Shown here piece by piece: positions 48,929 through 61,715 of a stretch of 64,000 nt of DNA; position 1 is the stretch's first letter, and every line of letters begins with the position of its first letter. The notes under the pieces were generated by a model. It did no database searches. It was given only the letters and a program-made list of their open reading frames with translations, and had not been told where the DNA came from. The stretch spans positions 1 to 64,000 of the forward strand of contig JAHLTZ010000024.1 of assembly GCA_025786725.1 (NCBI GenBank). Reading direction: 5' to 3'. This DNA is from Syncephalis fuscata. Taxonomy: Eukaryota; Zoopagomycota; Zoopagomycetes; Zoopagales; Piptocephalidaceae. The position numbers were made by a program, and so were the translations under genes.

Positions 48929-51891
48929 TTTTATTATTATTAAGCTGTGCCTTAATATTAGGCATACCATTTCAATCCACTACATTTTATTGTCATTTAT
49001 CTTTTTTAACTCAAGGCACCTATGAATTTATTGATATCATACTACATTACCCAATAATTATGACACTATTAATGACTATTTTAATTTTATTTTATAAATA
49101 TTAATCTTGAGTTTTCCCTTATAATATTGATGTTAATTTGCAGCTGATACTTGACATTAAACTATCTTTAAAATAATAGATGAATGAACTATCGATCTTT
49201 AAAGAGATATTATTTGCATGGCAAAGTAAATGGATAATCATTTTGTGCTTAAATTCAATGGAACAGCCATAGGCATGTCTTGATTTCTACGTGACAATAT
49301 GATGTATGTTTTGACAGCCATCACGTCGCAATTCCATGTTGTATTGCAAGTTTTGCACCTGAATATAGCGTTTAACTTATGCTTTGATACAGCAATCGCC
49401 ATGCTTTCTAATGGTCTGGTTTACATTGGTTATAATATACTTGCAAAGTATTAATCAACACAAATAAATTTAATAAAACTATTGTCATTATTATTTTCGT
49501 CGTATACTATTGCATATCATTTTACTTTATGCTGATTACATTATATTGTTTATATAGATTGATATGCTTTACTCATTTTACATCATTCTACTATACATTG
49601 AAACATCGCTTGTCGACCACGCTATTAGCAAAAGCTGTTTTATTTATTTTTAACTATCTTTATTTTATATTTCAATTCATTTCCCCTATTCTGCTGTTAT
49701 ATACATTATAGCTTCCTGCCAATATTCATGCACATCCTCCTGCTTATTTATAGAGTTCATTTATTGGTTACTAAATATATCGTGCTAAAATTTTAACTAA
49801 GCAGCAATAAGAAAACATTAACTACGACGGTCAGTACTTTATTAAGGATAGATAGTTGTGCGGTTACTTATGTTGAAAGCATGCTACCCGTGTGCCAATA
49901 TACACAGAATTACTGCAATATTGAATAAACAAAGTAATAATTATGATAGAAAACTCTAATATTTGAAACCACGATAATATGCTACCATTGATTTCAAACT
50001 AACATAAATACATATGAAATCTACTATTGTCAAATTTTAATTCTACAGTTTATTTTAATGTAATTTGATTGTGCACCTGGTATTTCATTATTTTATCATT
50101 GTCAACTAATTTATTTGTACACCAAAATTGTCACGGGTTAATGTGTTGTACATCGCTGGTGTACACTCAAGGCTGGATATACACGATTAAGATAGTCTGA
50201 TAGGTACATTATAGTATCTTTAAATTACTTTATGATCAAGCAACTAACATTATCAATGTTCAAATTTAATATTCTATTATTGAAAATGCCGCTGCGCAAT
50301 AACCAATACTTAATGCCAGCAGTCGATTGCTGAAAATAATACTTGTTTCAAAGATTGGTAGTACAGTGGTACACAATAAGCACCCCATTTTGTAGCTAAG
50401 CTGCAATATCAAATTGAATGACTTGAAAACCAATCAGCACATCTCATGTTTTAAAAGTAGCGCCCATTTATGCACAACAATAAATACCTGTAAATATGCC
50501 TATGTTCAATGTGTTGCTGTTGCATCGGCGTTAAGCGATGTTTGAGAAGCATGCAGATATTGGAAACTTATTGTGTTGGTGAAAATGACAACAAAGGCGT
50601 AGCAATGCCCTATCACCGTTGTCGTAGCACCAATATGTTTTTTAAATTAGCGTTAAACGTCATCTTTTATTAAATAAAATATTGCATTAATAGAAGGTAA
50701 ATGACATTGCATATTAATCAACTATATATTAAACATATACCACGCAGTTTGTATTTAATAACTTGCATTAATAAAAGGTAAATAGAATTGCATTTTATTG
50801 CTTTATACGCTAATTATATGACATGCATGTATGTATTCATACACATAGAATAACCGAAGTTTTTAAGACATTGGTATTGGTATTATAATTGGACTATTAG
50901 TCTCATAAATTTTAGGTATGCATTTGCCAAAAATCAAGACCATTTGACAACTACCGTATGGTCCGTTTATACACCAATTTTAGCCAATACACGATTTATT
51001 CGGCTTTTAATCATGTTGTATATTGCAAACAAACTTGCATTAGTTGTACTTATTCAGCTATGCAGACTATTAGTAATAAATACACGATTTCTTTTCAATT
51101 ACATTTGATTAAGCTATCATACCTATTATCATGTCCGATTTGCATCCAGTGACTAGCAAATATTGTTTTTATAATTTATATTTGGTTCGTTCATTTCATG
51201 CAATATGACAGTAAACATTTTTATTTAACGTGCTATACACTGCTACCTACCATCAGAATGCCAAAAAATATCTTTTAGTGCATTGTACGCTGTGGTCACT
51301 GCTGTTTGCCATTTTTACTAGCCAAACCGTGTGATTGGCAACGTTTCATGTGATTGATGAGTTAATCACGTAATGTATTGTGATACAATGGTTTTAATAG
51401 TCACGTGATATAAACATTATCTTTATCACAGTTGCAGCAACACTATTGATGGTTTCTTTTCGTTTTACTTTATAAATAATAATAAAACTTTATTTTCTAC
51501 TTATGATATTGACAATAAATAATGTAGCAACAATTTTTTGTAATTAATGTTTGTCGTATTTTATATTCTTATCAGCACATCCACATGGCACTATTCAAAA
51601 ACGGTATTTGATTTGATATTCCGTCCTGCGACATTCACATGCTAATAACAAAAATAATTTTCAACTCCGCTAAATATTACAATTCCCCTGAATTCGTTCG
51701 TAGTTTTTCTCGTGTTACCTATCATCTAGTTGATAACTTGTTGATTGATTTACCTTAACAACAGTATTACTAAGAATACTTGCTATATAGCTGTGTGTTG
51801 TTGGTTAGCCTGGGTACCTGTATAAATACGCTTACGTATATCAACTTATTGGTTTGATTTTTAATTACCTACTTAGTGTTGTTTCTTTATT
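48929..51891. other. Gene-poor 3 kb interval
   Basis: No ORF with recognisable domains or consistent splice structure on either strand. Two short similar segments (AGGTAAATGACATTGCAT near 50694 and AGGTAAATAGAATTGCATT near 50776, each preceded by a TTGCATTAATA block) look like a local duplication. Nothing else is evident. Confidence 0.4.
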
Positions 51892-53022
51892 ATGCAATCT
51901 GTGGTAAGTGGCGTACTAAGCTTTATTTTTTCAAATATCAATGCATCTACGCCAGCGTAATTCAGGTTTTTTATCAGGCACGATGGCCACAACAGCCATG
52001 GATGTTGCATCTGCCCTGGGCACTGCCACATCCACAGTATTTAATGCCGTCAAGCCATCGTCACGTATTGCTGGATGGCGTAGTGCCGTTGCATTAGCAA
52101 AATCAAATTCATTTGAGCATCATATGTCGGACGACATGGATGATAATATTACTTTAGTGAGTAATGGTGATAATAGTCATAATGATCATTGCGCACCACA
52201 TTTATCTCCTGCCGATCTGTACGAAGCGGCATCTCGATTAAGTCGTGCTGCAGAAGCAGCTGCCAATGGCGACCAAGAAATGGCTCATATACAATATTGC
52301 GCGGGATTAGCCAACACAATATCCGCGGCTTCCGGTAAGTCTATTTAACAGCCGTTGTCAAGCCACAATGCTAACCAAGATACCGCTGATTAGATGATCA
52401 AGGTAACTGGTATCCAGATATTAGCCACAAAATGCAAGATAATGCATTAAAGGCAATGGGCAATGAGGCAGCAAACGTAAATTTTAATGACGCTTTATTA
52501 ATGCAACAATCAAATAGCGAGTTATTGGACGGCTATAATCTACGCTACCAAGGCTCCGATGCTAGCTTGCGCTCATCCACGTCATCTGCTACTAATGACT
52601 CGTATGAAACAAAAGAAGCGCCCAAACAGAATTTATCACTTGCACAAGCTATTATGGATGTCATGATTGCCCTTGCCATTTTCATTCGCCAGTCTCCCAT
52701 TCCTGATGCATGCCAGGCAATAATTGAAGCTTGTTGGCACACAATAGTACAGCTGGACGCCACGCTGGAGCTGCGAAAACGAGCCATTCAGATGCTCGTT
52801 CATTCTATGTATTTTTTTATTGAACTTGATCGTAAGCACCACCTAATGGCTAAAATGGGCCAGATGGCTACAACACTATTTAGCGCCTTCTCGGCTGCTC
52901 TGCAAGCCTACAACAATACTACGCCTTATAGCGAGTTACAAAAAATTATGATCATAGAAGCACAACAACTGCTACCGCTATATGACTTTAGATTAGTTTT
53001 TTACAATATTATATATAAATAA
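51892..53022 (+). CDS. Unknown protein, MIT-like helical segment
   Basis: Two main exons joined by an intron at about 52336-52394 (GTAAGT...TTAG) in phase. The preferred start is ATG 51892 (MQSV), with a 52-nt intron 51904-51955 containing GTAAGT, TACTAAG and CAG, leading in frame to RNSGFLSGTMATTAMDV. ATG 51941 is an alternative without that intron. A segment DLYEAASRLSRAAEAAANGD, followed by MAHIQYCAGLANT, has the Ala-rich A-x-x-x-A helical pattern seen in MIT domains (microtubule-interacting and transport). The second exon is helical (AIMDVMIALAIFIRQSPIPD, ELRKRAIQMLVHSMYFFIEL). I do not recognise the whole protein; the MIT suggestion is an inference. About 360 residues. It looks like a real spliced gene. 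Confidence 0.65.
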
Positions 53023-53132
53023 CTTTGCATATGTTTAATATATGGAGCTATTTTACTTTGACTTTTACATTTTTATTTACTCATTTCATTCCATCCCTTA
53101 ACGCTTTTAGATACAATTAAACATTCACTCAT

Positions 53133-53575
53133 CACTATAACATGTGTAATATTGCATTCAACATTAGTTAATTCATGTGTAATTATCAATACAATAATGT
53201 AATTAACTAGTTATCTTTATTATTGCTTAATATATATACATTGTCATTATGATATTAATTGTTTAAATGTCATTTATTTAGTCAGATTGGCTATAGGAAA
53301 AGTGACTGTTTAATAAACTACTTTTTATAATAGTTATATTAATCTTGAGTTTACATCACAAATATGCCCAAAATGCAATAGTAGAATAGTAGAAAATAGA
53401 AGAGACCATTCAGATGCAATAATTTATGTTGTACGTAGATCCAACAATAACAAATGCAGAACGATATGGAATTGCAATCATGTTACTTTTATTAATATTC
53501 AATCAATCTTTTTACACATGGCCAACAACAATAATAATCAACCTTAAATGTTTCAAAAAATCAAATAATATGATT
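53133..53575 (+). repeat. Dispersed repeat, copy 2
   Basis: Reverse-complement relative of 18700-18990, located downstream of the unknown gene just as copy 1 lies downstream of the formin gene. It contains an extra ~140 bp (about 53315-53460) absent from copy 1. Confidence 0.7.
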
Positions 53576-53589
53576 TAATTGCAAATGGC

Positions 53590-53850
53590 TCATTGAATAA
53601 TATTCGCGTAATTAAACTACACAGTCAATCTATTGAACATGATGGTGAGTGGTGAATGACATTAATTATCAAATACTTATCATCATAGATTTATTATCCA
53701 GTATGTGTATATTCAATAGACATATATATCGTCAATATATATATGCCTATACCACTATATAGCATTCTACGATATACTAAACACATTTTATTCATTATAT
53801 GTTGGAATATACTTTATTCAATCCACTCCTTGCATTATACGCACTATAAC
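53590..53850 (+). mobile_element. Truncated GGTCAAATGACT-family element
   Basis: Matches the left end and interior of the element at 29455-30275: CAATCTATTGAACATGATGG, GTGAGTGGTGAATGACAT, TTTATTATCCAGTATG and a CTAAACACATTTTATT block in the same order. The terminal motif is degenerate (GCAAATGGCTC), and no right end was found before the PSD gene. Confidence 0.6.
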
Positions 53851-54059
53851 ACTATTGGTTATACTATTCCATTATATACCCATCCTATTATACATCGTTA
53901 TATCACATAATAATCATGCTGTATTAGTAAAAATCATTTATTTATTATTAACTGTGTTTATTATATAATGTTGTGTAGAATCACTAGCTGTACATGATAG
54001 TATTTTAAGGAGATCAATAAAAATAAAAGTAAACAAATCGCTGTTTATTCTCTTTAATC

Positions 54060-55701
54060 ATGAATCCAATGTTGGCTACCAGATTAGTTAGTAATTGGCG
54101 ACGCCCGGTCGTTCAAAATGCGCGATCTGTACGGCTTCAACCTCTTTCTATGCAACTGCTAGTTGATTGCCGGGCTGGAGTGCATAGAGTGCCGATTCAG
54201 CGTTCATTAACTACGCAGCCAACACCACCACCACCATCTAAGCGACGCTTTTCCCGCCTAACACAATTGTCGCTTTTAGCCGGTGGATTAGGTATTGGCT
54301 ACGTGGCCGTCAATGCCTATGTCAATCCTAAAGGCGTAGTTGGCCCTTGGCAGGTAAGTATTGTCGCGTTTATGTCTTCTAGTAATAATAATTTACAGTA
54401 ACAATGACACCGCCATTGCCATTGCCATTGCCATTAATCAAGGTGCGATTTGCCACGGCTCTTCCTCTAAAAGGTCTATCCCGTTTCTTTGGCTGGTTCA
54501 ATGAACTAACGCTGCCGATGTGGTTTCGACGTCCCGGCCTACATTTTTACGCCTGGGTATTTGGCTGTAACTTAAGTGAGATGGAGGATCCAGATTTGAC
54601 ACACTACGACAATCTGGCCGATTTTTTTTATAGAAAACTGCGTAAAGATGCACGACCCATTGACAAAGGCATTCTAGTAAGTTTACGATTTATTTATTAA
54701 ACAGTGATTAATCGTCTAAACATTTATAGGTAAGTCCGGCTGATGGTCGTGTACTACACTATGGTGTGGTGGTAGGCCGCCAAGTCGAGCAGGTTAAAGG
54801 TGTCACTTATAGTTTAGATGCCTTCCTCGGCACACGAATGGCCAAGCTGCCAAACGAAATTGAAAAAGTGCTAAGCGATACACATTCGTCAAGTGTAGTC
54901 GGTGATCGCGATTTTGCCGAGATTAACGGTATTCCTTATAGTATCGATGAATTGTTGTCAGGCGGTACAAGAGTAGAGGCAGTTCACGAAGATAACGCAG
55001 CCAACAATATTACTACACCTGATGAAATTGCACAAACAGAGAATCAGCCACAACCAGATCCTGTATTACAACGACTGCAGCCAGGCCACCGTTTGTATTA
55101 CTGTGTTATTTATTTGGCACCTGGCGATTACCATCGATTCCATTCACCGGCCAATTGGGTCATCCATAGCCGTAGACACTTTGCCGGTGAACTTTACTCA
55201 GTCTCGCCGTATATGGCCAACATGCTAAAAGATTATTTGTACTTAATGAACGGTTGTATTGTTTGGACGCTGGCGCTATGGATTCTTTTCAATGACCCCG
55301 GTTGGTGCTACTAATGTAGGCTCTATTCGAATTAAATTTGATCAAGTAAGCTATACACATTAGTTATTCTTGCTTAACAAAGCGTTTATTAACTTGTCAA
55401 CAAATAGGAATTGGCCACGAACAAAATGGAGAAACAACTACCATATGGCACGTTTACCGAAGCATCCTACGCGTCCTTTAGCCAGATCCTAGGCGGTAAA
55501 GCAACTGAATCTGGAGAAGAAATTGGCGGGTTCCGACTAGGATCGACGGTGGTGCTGCTGTTTGAAGCACCTGAGTCGTTTGAATTTACACTTACCCAAA
55601 ACGAACAAGTTCGTATGGGCCAGCGTATAGGCCAGTTAAAGGCCCAAGACCAAGAGGCAGGACGAGTAGTAGCAGAGAAGGAAGAAGTAGTGGTAGTATA
55701 A
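54060..55701 (+). CDS. PSD1: Phosphatidylserine decarboxylase, mitochondrial type (PSD1)
   Basis: Makes phosphatidylethanolamine from phosphatidylserine at the inner mitochondrial membrane. The N-terminus is Arg-rich without acids (targeting-type), followed by a helix [17 protein letters not shown]. Then [28 protein letters not shown] with the conserved Asp, [36 protein letters not shown] with the conserved His, [17 protein letters not shown] and [16 protein letters not shown], whose LGST is the self-cleavage site where Ser becomes the pyruvoyl group. The last exon is 55408-55701. Between YMANMLKD and the last exon two single bases seem missing, at about 55231-55238 and 55251-55255. Allowing for them recovers [27 protein letters not shown] and IRIKFDQ, so these are likely errors. 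An acidic insert follows the first half. Confidence 0.93.
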
Positions 55702-55802
55702 TAATAGTAATGAAAAAGGCCATTCATTAGAATTGATGCCATGAAAGAATACAATAAACGATCTTATGTAAACAAACAAACAAACAAGCAAACAATAATC
55801 GA

Positions 55803-58800
55803 TTAAATAACTTGTAACGGTAATTCCGGCAACGGTTTATCGCTATTAGTAGTCGCTAGTAGCTCAGTAGTCTTGGGCAATGGCTTTCTTCCCCAAGCAA
55901 TATAAATGTTAATAAAGCCTTTTGTTTGTTCTGCCTCTTTTTCTAATGCATCGAGGGCGTGTTCGAGCATGCTACGTGTCACATCAATAGTATTGAAATG
56001 CACAGCAAGTCCTAGAATGAACTGCCGATACGTTTGTTTATGCGTAGTACCAATACGGCCACCCCAATCACCCAATGGACACGGCAATGCTTGGTAGTGC
56101 ACATTTTCAAATCCAGATTTACGTATAATAGAGCGTAGATTTTGCGGTGCATCTAGTTGAATGGCATATCGATCGCTTAATCGACGGAACCAATCGTTTA
56201 GTTGTTCGCCCTGTGGACCTATCGAACGAAGTAGATGATCTGTTTCGACCAACTCTACTAATCCACGTGGCGATAGTACACGTAACCATTCAGCACTAAT
56301 AGTCGGCCAGCCTTCCTTGCCTGATGGGAAGGCCAGTAACATTTGACGTTGATAGACATAGTCAAAATAGCCATCAGGATACGGCAAGCCTAATAAATAG
56401 TAGTAGTTAGTTAATATAAATTAATCTAGTATACTAATATGTATAGTAAAAACTTACCTTTCATAATATCGCCATATTGGAAACTACACTGACTAGTGGG
56501 AGGTGTGGATGGCATAATAGCTTCATCGTTATCACAGCCATGTATTTCACAAAATGGATATTCATCAGCCATACTCTAATAGAATTAGTTAGATATTTAT
56601 ATTTAATAATATCCAGTGTAATCACCTGAACCCATTCACCAGTACCGGTACCTAGATCGAGTACACGTTTTGGCTGTGATATCGGTGCCATGCATAATGT
56701 GCCAAGAAAGTGTAATAGCATAGTATGTTGCTGATCCAACCTATCCGTATTTATTAATACTTATTAATAGATACTATTGTTAATTACCTTTCAGCTTCTT
56801 CAGGTGAACGTGGCATCATATAAGTACGATAATTTAATGACTGAACTAATGGCATATTTGGTATTGTTGTGCCCCGTGGCCATGAAAAGCTACCACGTAG
56901 TGCTTGCAGTCCTCGTTTCATTCGTTTACCCAATACATCAGCAGAGGGACGTGATTTAGTCAATGTATTTGACGTAGCTGGTAATGTCACTTCAACATCA
57001 TGATGGCTTGAATTGCCACCACTATTTTCATCTAAAGGACGATAGGCAAGATAGCAGTAGAGTTGTAACTGAACATTATGCTTTGTATCGCACTCTTCCT
57101 CCCATTCTTCCAACAGGGTATTCAACTCTTCACTGGATACGCCTATTGATTGCATATAGGGAAATAGCAGGTTCACTCGTGTTTTATAGTATCGCTTAGC
57201 ACATATGCCTTCTAAGCCGGCCCATTTACCCATACGCAATTGTCGAACTGTACGAGAAATCTCGTGAAAGCCAGAAGTGACCAATCGCCGATCAATAGTG
57301 GTCACACGTCCTACACCCAATTTATGACGTGTTGTTGCAGCTGAAATCAATGTATTCAGCCTCTTACTAGCCAGTCCTTTACCGGTAGTTTGTAGATCAC
57401 ACTCAATAATCTCTACTAATCCACCGGGAATTAACATGCGATATATTTCTTTGAATGTAGTTAACCAATCAATTTCTGCGTTAGATATAGTTAGTGCCAT
57501 ATCTCGTTGATAGACATAGTCAAAATAGGCATTAGGATAGGGTAGCCCTATTAATAGTGTTAAACACGAATAGCTATTACAATTAATATAGTTACCTTGC
57601 GTAATATCACCACAAGCCATTATACAATTTGATGCTAATGGCTTATGAGTGCTGAAATATTGATCAGTAGCATCAACACCAATGAACTCTGTTGTTGGAT
57701 ACTTGTTAGCTGTATCCTGTATAGCATCAAATAGTTAATGTAGAACATTTAAATGCTAATAATCAACTTACTTTAATCCAAACACCAGTACCAGCTGCAA
57801 TATTAAGAATACGACGCGGCTGTTGAAGAATAGCCGCATGGGTGCCGTGAAGGGCCGTCATCATTGTTACATGAAGTGTATCAGCACTGGTACTATTGTG
57901 TTAATAGCCATGTAGAATGATATTCAGCTACAACTTACTCGTGTACATTACGGCCGAATCCCATAACAGTTTGTCGTCGACGTATAATACGTGGTCTTTT
58001 TAATGTACCTACAAATTGTGAAAATGTATGGGCAACTGAGATACGGCGCTGTGGTGTAGGTAGTGCAGCCGCCACTGCCATCATTGAATGCGGTCTACTA
58101 CGAATGATAGATAATCTACGTGTTGGTGCTGCTGTTAATGCTGCTGCTGTTGTTGCTGGATCTTCTGCTGGATTTGACATATTAGTGCCAAAGAATGTAT
58201 GTCGCCATTGCGAAGGAGCAGAAAGTACTTTATTTCTTAGTCGAACAGGCGGTGCATCGCCCGATAGTGCCCGATCAACGGACATGGATCTAAATCGTAT
58301 GTTAAGTTGAATATTATAGTGACTAGTAAGCCAGTTACCTTTGTTCAGTAGTAATAATGATAGGAGAAGGTAATGGATGGTCGGTAAGTGACGAGCATGA
58401 AGATGAAGACCGATGGCCAGACGATAATGATAGTGCTGGTGTAGTGGCACGCCATACACTAACAAACATCTTACTGCCTGTCTTGCCAAGTGCTTCATGA
58501 TACTCATCAATGGTCGTGTCAATCTGTTCTGCCGTAATATCCGGCAGCGTCAGTAATCTGTTACGTAATTGTCGCCATGCATCACGAGAACAATCGAGTC
58601 CAGTAGGACCTGTGGCGGTACTGCTAGTGCTTATTGGCACTGCCACAACACTTTGCTGTACACTACTACAATGAATACGAAGGGCTGCATTGATGAGATC
58701 TGCGGGTATAATAACTGAAGTATCCGTGGCATCCGAAGTGTGTAGTTGTTTAAGCCAGCCGCGTAATTGATGGACCGCCGGCACATCAAGTGGCACTAAG

Positions 58801-59530
58801 TTAGGCGGTAGAAATAAATCCAAACGGGCACCGGGACGAGCCACTCGACACAGTTCTTCAATTACTTGTGACCATGTTGTAGTGGTGATTTCACTCCATA
58901 ATAATGGCACACAAAATCGGATATGATCAAATTGGCGGTCAGCCAATGCAAGTCCTACAATAACAATAATAGTAAGAAAAACAACACCGATGGCCGCCAA
59001 GTCAATGGATTAGTTATTTTTGTTGATCATGATATTTGTATTTATATTAGACTTTTGGTATTTAATTATACTGTATTGCAATATACTACACTTACCATCA
59101 CGTATATCTGCTTTAATGGCTACACAGCCTGGCAAAAGCTTCTCTTCCGCGTTATCGCACAGTAAAGAGCCACAAGCAATATGACGACCCGCTGGATGTA
59201 TTTTGGCTGCCTTCTATTCTCGCATTGCAGCGTATATATACATATAATACATAATATATAATACATAGTATATCAGTACAGCTGCAGGATAGTCGAAATA
59301 GAACGTCATGCTTGTACACACACATACAAACACATCAGGTACTGGCACGACGTTCAACTATATACATATCTATGTACACTTACCGTTATCCACTGGGTGT
59401 CACAGGCCTCAACGTCCAACGCTGAGGAACTAGACGGCAATACTGACCACAAATGGCCCAAGTGTGATTCCAACCAGCGGTTCTGTTCTCTAACAAGCTC
59501 TAGACGCTCTTGTATAGAGTCGGCCGCCAT
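55803..59530 (-). CDS. Fusion of three SAM-dependent methyltransferase-like domains
   Basis: Reading from ATG 59528-59530, one spliced frame links three class I methyltransferase-like units. Domain 1 (about 59530-58340) is degenerate: motif I is ALDVEACDTQWI instead of a GxGxG loop, though FDHIRFCVPLLWSEI and VARPGARLDLFLP remain. After a basic Ser-rich linker, domain 2 (about 57900-57000) has RRILNIAAGTGVWIK, YFDYVYQRDM and LIPGGLVEIIE. Domain 3 (about 56825-55805) has RTYMMPRSPEEAERLDQQHT, KRVLDLGTGTGEWVQ, PYPDGYFDYVYQRQM and LSPRGLVELVETD. These resemble the fungal family with VLDxGTGTG and FDYVHQR motifs. Splices between units (GA/T giving HDTSADTL; AG/G giving ERLDQQH) keep phase without stops. 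Three adjacent genes mis-joined cannot be excluded, but no start codon, stop codon or intergenic space separates the units. Substrate unknown. Confidence 0.8.
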
Positions 59531-59650
59531 AATCACAGGCTAATGAAAGGCGGTTTGTAAGATGAAGGTTAATAATTATACGATAGAGTTGTAGTTAAAA
59601 TGGGCAAATAAAAAGTGTGTATGGTCGGTGGTAACAGCAGCAACGACCGC

Positions 59651-59966
59651 ATGTGGAGACTCGCCTTCTTTCTTGTAAGACGGTAGCTGCACACCCACAC
59701 ATCCACACACCCATACACAACAGGTACCTACCCACAAAGCTCATGCGTACACGCAAATACCGGCTATACAATACAGTGGATACGGGTGCGGTCGCCGCTA
59801 TTACTGCACCTTCGGTAAGGAGTGTTATGTGTGTAAATCCAGTTATGATAAGCAATATCACGTGGAATGCATCTCTGCTCTCTTTGGCACGTGCGTCTAC
59901 GACAGTCACTGGCACTTGGCAGTTCTCTACAAGCTAAACGACGAAGATTGTCGTCGATCTTTGTAA
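59651..59966 (+). CDS. Small cysteine-rich, possibly secreted protein
   Basis: Two exons, 59651-59674 (MWRLAFFL) and 59724-59966, joined by a 49-nt intron with GTAAGA donor and CAG acceptor, phase 0, giving 88 residues. The N-terminus MWRLAFFLVPTHKAHA resembles a short signal peptide. Seven Cys follow, starting YGCGRRYYCTFGKECYVCKS, then HVECISALFGTCVYD and a final EDCRRSL before TAA. I do not recognise the family. The ORF overlaps others that look non-coding. It lies in the divergent region between the methyltransferase fusion and RTC3. Evidence is limited to splice signals, Cys pattern and length. Confidence 0.45.
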
Positions 59967-60747
59967 AGGCTAAGTAGACTAAATATATACAGTTGAATAT
60001 TTTGGTTCACGATTTACATTAATTAATAGATCGCCGTATGGTAATCCAATCATGCACTACAATGTATTACAATATATTATGAGTAAATAAATTTGTTAAT
60101 ATTAATAATTAAAGCAAAGTATTGATTCATACTATTAGTTAGTAGTAGCATATTGATTTATTAATGGCTACAAGCAACAACAACAACAATAATGCTAGCA
60201 CTGTCTAATATCTAATTACTAGTAAACAATTAAATCTCCGATTTATCATACAAATCAGTGTAAGAAAAAACCGTTTAGTCTCAACTGAACTGGATTGTTT
60301 CGTAAACTATTCATAATTATTGCGATCGTTACTACAGCCATTAGTAATAACAATAATAAAATGATGTTGTGAATACAGTAGCTAATGACCATTTATTACG
60401 CAGGTACACGTTTATAGTACTACCTTGTCATTTATGCGTCATCTCTCTTTTTGGTTTCACTGCAGTATTTAAAATGGCAATATCGCCTTGAAACTTACTG
60501 CCAGTTCAACTTTACAGATGACGTCACCCTAGCGCTATGTTTATGCGTTATGCCGTGTTGTGAAATCGTGTCGTGTCGTATCATATAAAACAGCCGCGAC
60601 TTCACAACACTTATCTCAAGTATTAACTCATTCAATTTAACCTTTTATATCTGACTACCACTATCCAACTACTGATTCTTTTACTGTTGAACGTTTACTC
60701 TTTCTCTTTCTATATCTCTTTCTATCACTACGTGTTCTTTTGTCAAT
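59967..60747. other. Intergenic upstream of RTC3
   Basis: About 780 bp, AT-rich, with CAA tandem repeats at about 60176-60190 and a C/T-rich leader just before the RTC3 ATG (CTTTCTCTTTCTATATCTC). No gene seen. Confidence 0.4.
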
Positions 60748-61465
60748 ATGTCTCGTAAGCATAACGGCGGAAATACTGGCGACCGTGTTGTATTTAAGGC
60801 AGACAACGGCGATGAATTCTTTATATTTGTTGATCCTGACATGGTAAGTAGCTGGCGTGTCGCCTGATTTAATACTAACAACTAAATAAACTACAAATAT
60901 AGTTTTTAAAGCGCAAGAAGGGTAAGTACAGCGATAGCACCGCGTTATACATGCTATTAATTAATTGGTCTACCTAGACACATCCGTGCCACTTGTAGAT
61001 GTCGTTCAAAGTAAGTATTTACCTTTATTATCCTTCCCTCTCCACCACATTTTTGTGTATTTACATCTTTAATGCTTACTAATTACAAAACTGTCCATAG
61101 CATTCGACGTCTTCGCCACTGAAACAGGCGGTAACGACGGCAAAGCCGGACGGGCCTCTATGCAAAGTCTAAGGTAGGTAATCATTACTATTGCTGTTAC
61201 TACCATTAGATACAGTCACATTTGATTAACTATGCCATTTACACTTCTTTCTAGTAATGCACTGGAAGTCTCCAATGTCGACGATGCCATTCAATACATC
61301 ATCGATCATGGTCAACTACATGGTAGACAAGATTTGGGCAGCACCAATGCCCGTGCACGTAAGTATAAGTATAATGTATAATGAATTACAACTGGTTAAT
61401 GATATATTATTATGATTATGATTACAACAGCATTAAATATCTCGCGTGGCTATGATCGAAGCTAA
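60748..61465 (+). CDS. RTC3: Rtc3-like protein with SBDS N-terminal fold
   Basis: Small (about 120 residues) protein of the Rtc3/SBDS-like (DUF1960) family, linked in yeast to RNA metabolism and telomere-capping phenotypes; molecular role unclear. Six exons. The first (60748-60843) encodes MSRKHNGGNTGDRVVFKADN and FFIFVDPDM. Two very short exons follow (FLKRKK and a DTSVPLVDVVQ segment), then SFDVFATETGGNDGKAGRAS, SNALEVSNVDDAIQYIIDHG, LHGRQDLGSTNA and a short terminal exon ending at TAA 61463-61465. The VFxxxxGxxGxxGxAS and Ixxxxx-I-x-I-L-x-x-G patterns match yeast Rtc3. All introns have GTAAGT/GTAGGT donors. The gene is intact. Confidence 0.85.
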
Positions 61466-61715
61466 ATGTATAAACTATACAATTAAATCCATTTTCAGTT
61501 GTTAAGCTTGTTTTTCTCGCAGTCGATATGATATAATATTGCACGGAGATGGTTGAAAGCAAATAAACAGCAAAGTGTTATACGAATTGATAAGACTAGA
61601 GTGTATTTATAATACGTATTTGTTCTTTGTCTTAATGGATAATAATGATACTGATTGGTGGTGATGGTACTTTAGTTGTTGTTGTTGTTATGGTAGCATG
61701 TATATCGACCATGAT
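61466..61715. other. Convergent intergenic RTC3/kinase
   Basis: About 250 bp containing a TTG/GTT repeat (61674-61690). The 3' ends of two convergent genes; no terminator can be called. Confidence 0.4.

Noticed and set aside
58923-59165. Plus-strand Asn-rich ORF opposite the methyltransferase fusion
   Set aside because: Covers an intron and exon of the minus-strand gene; Asn richness comes from AATAAC repeats.
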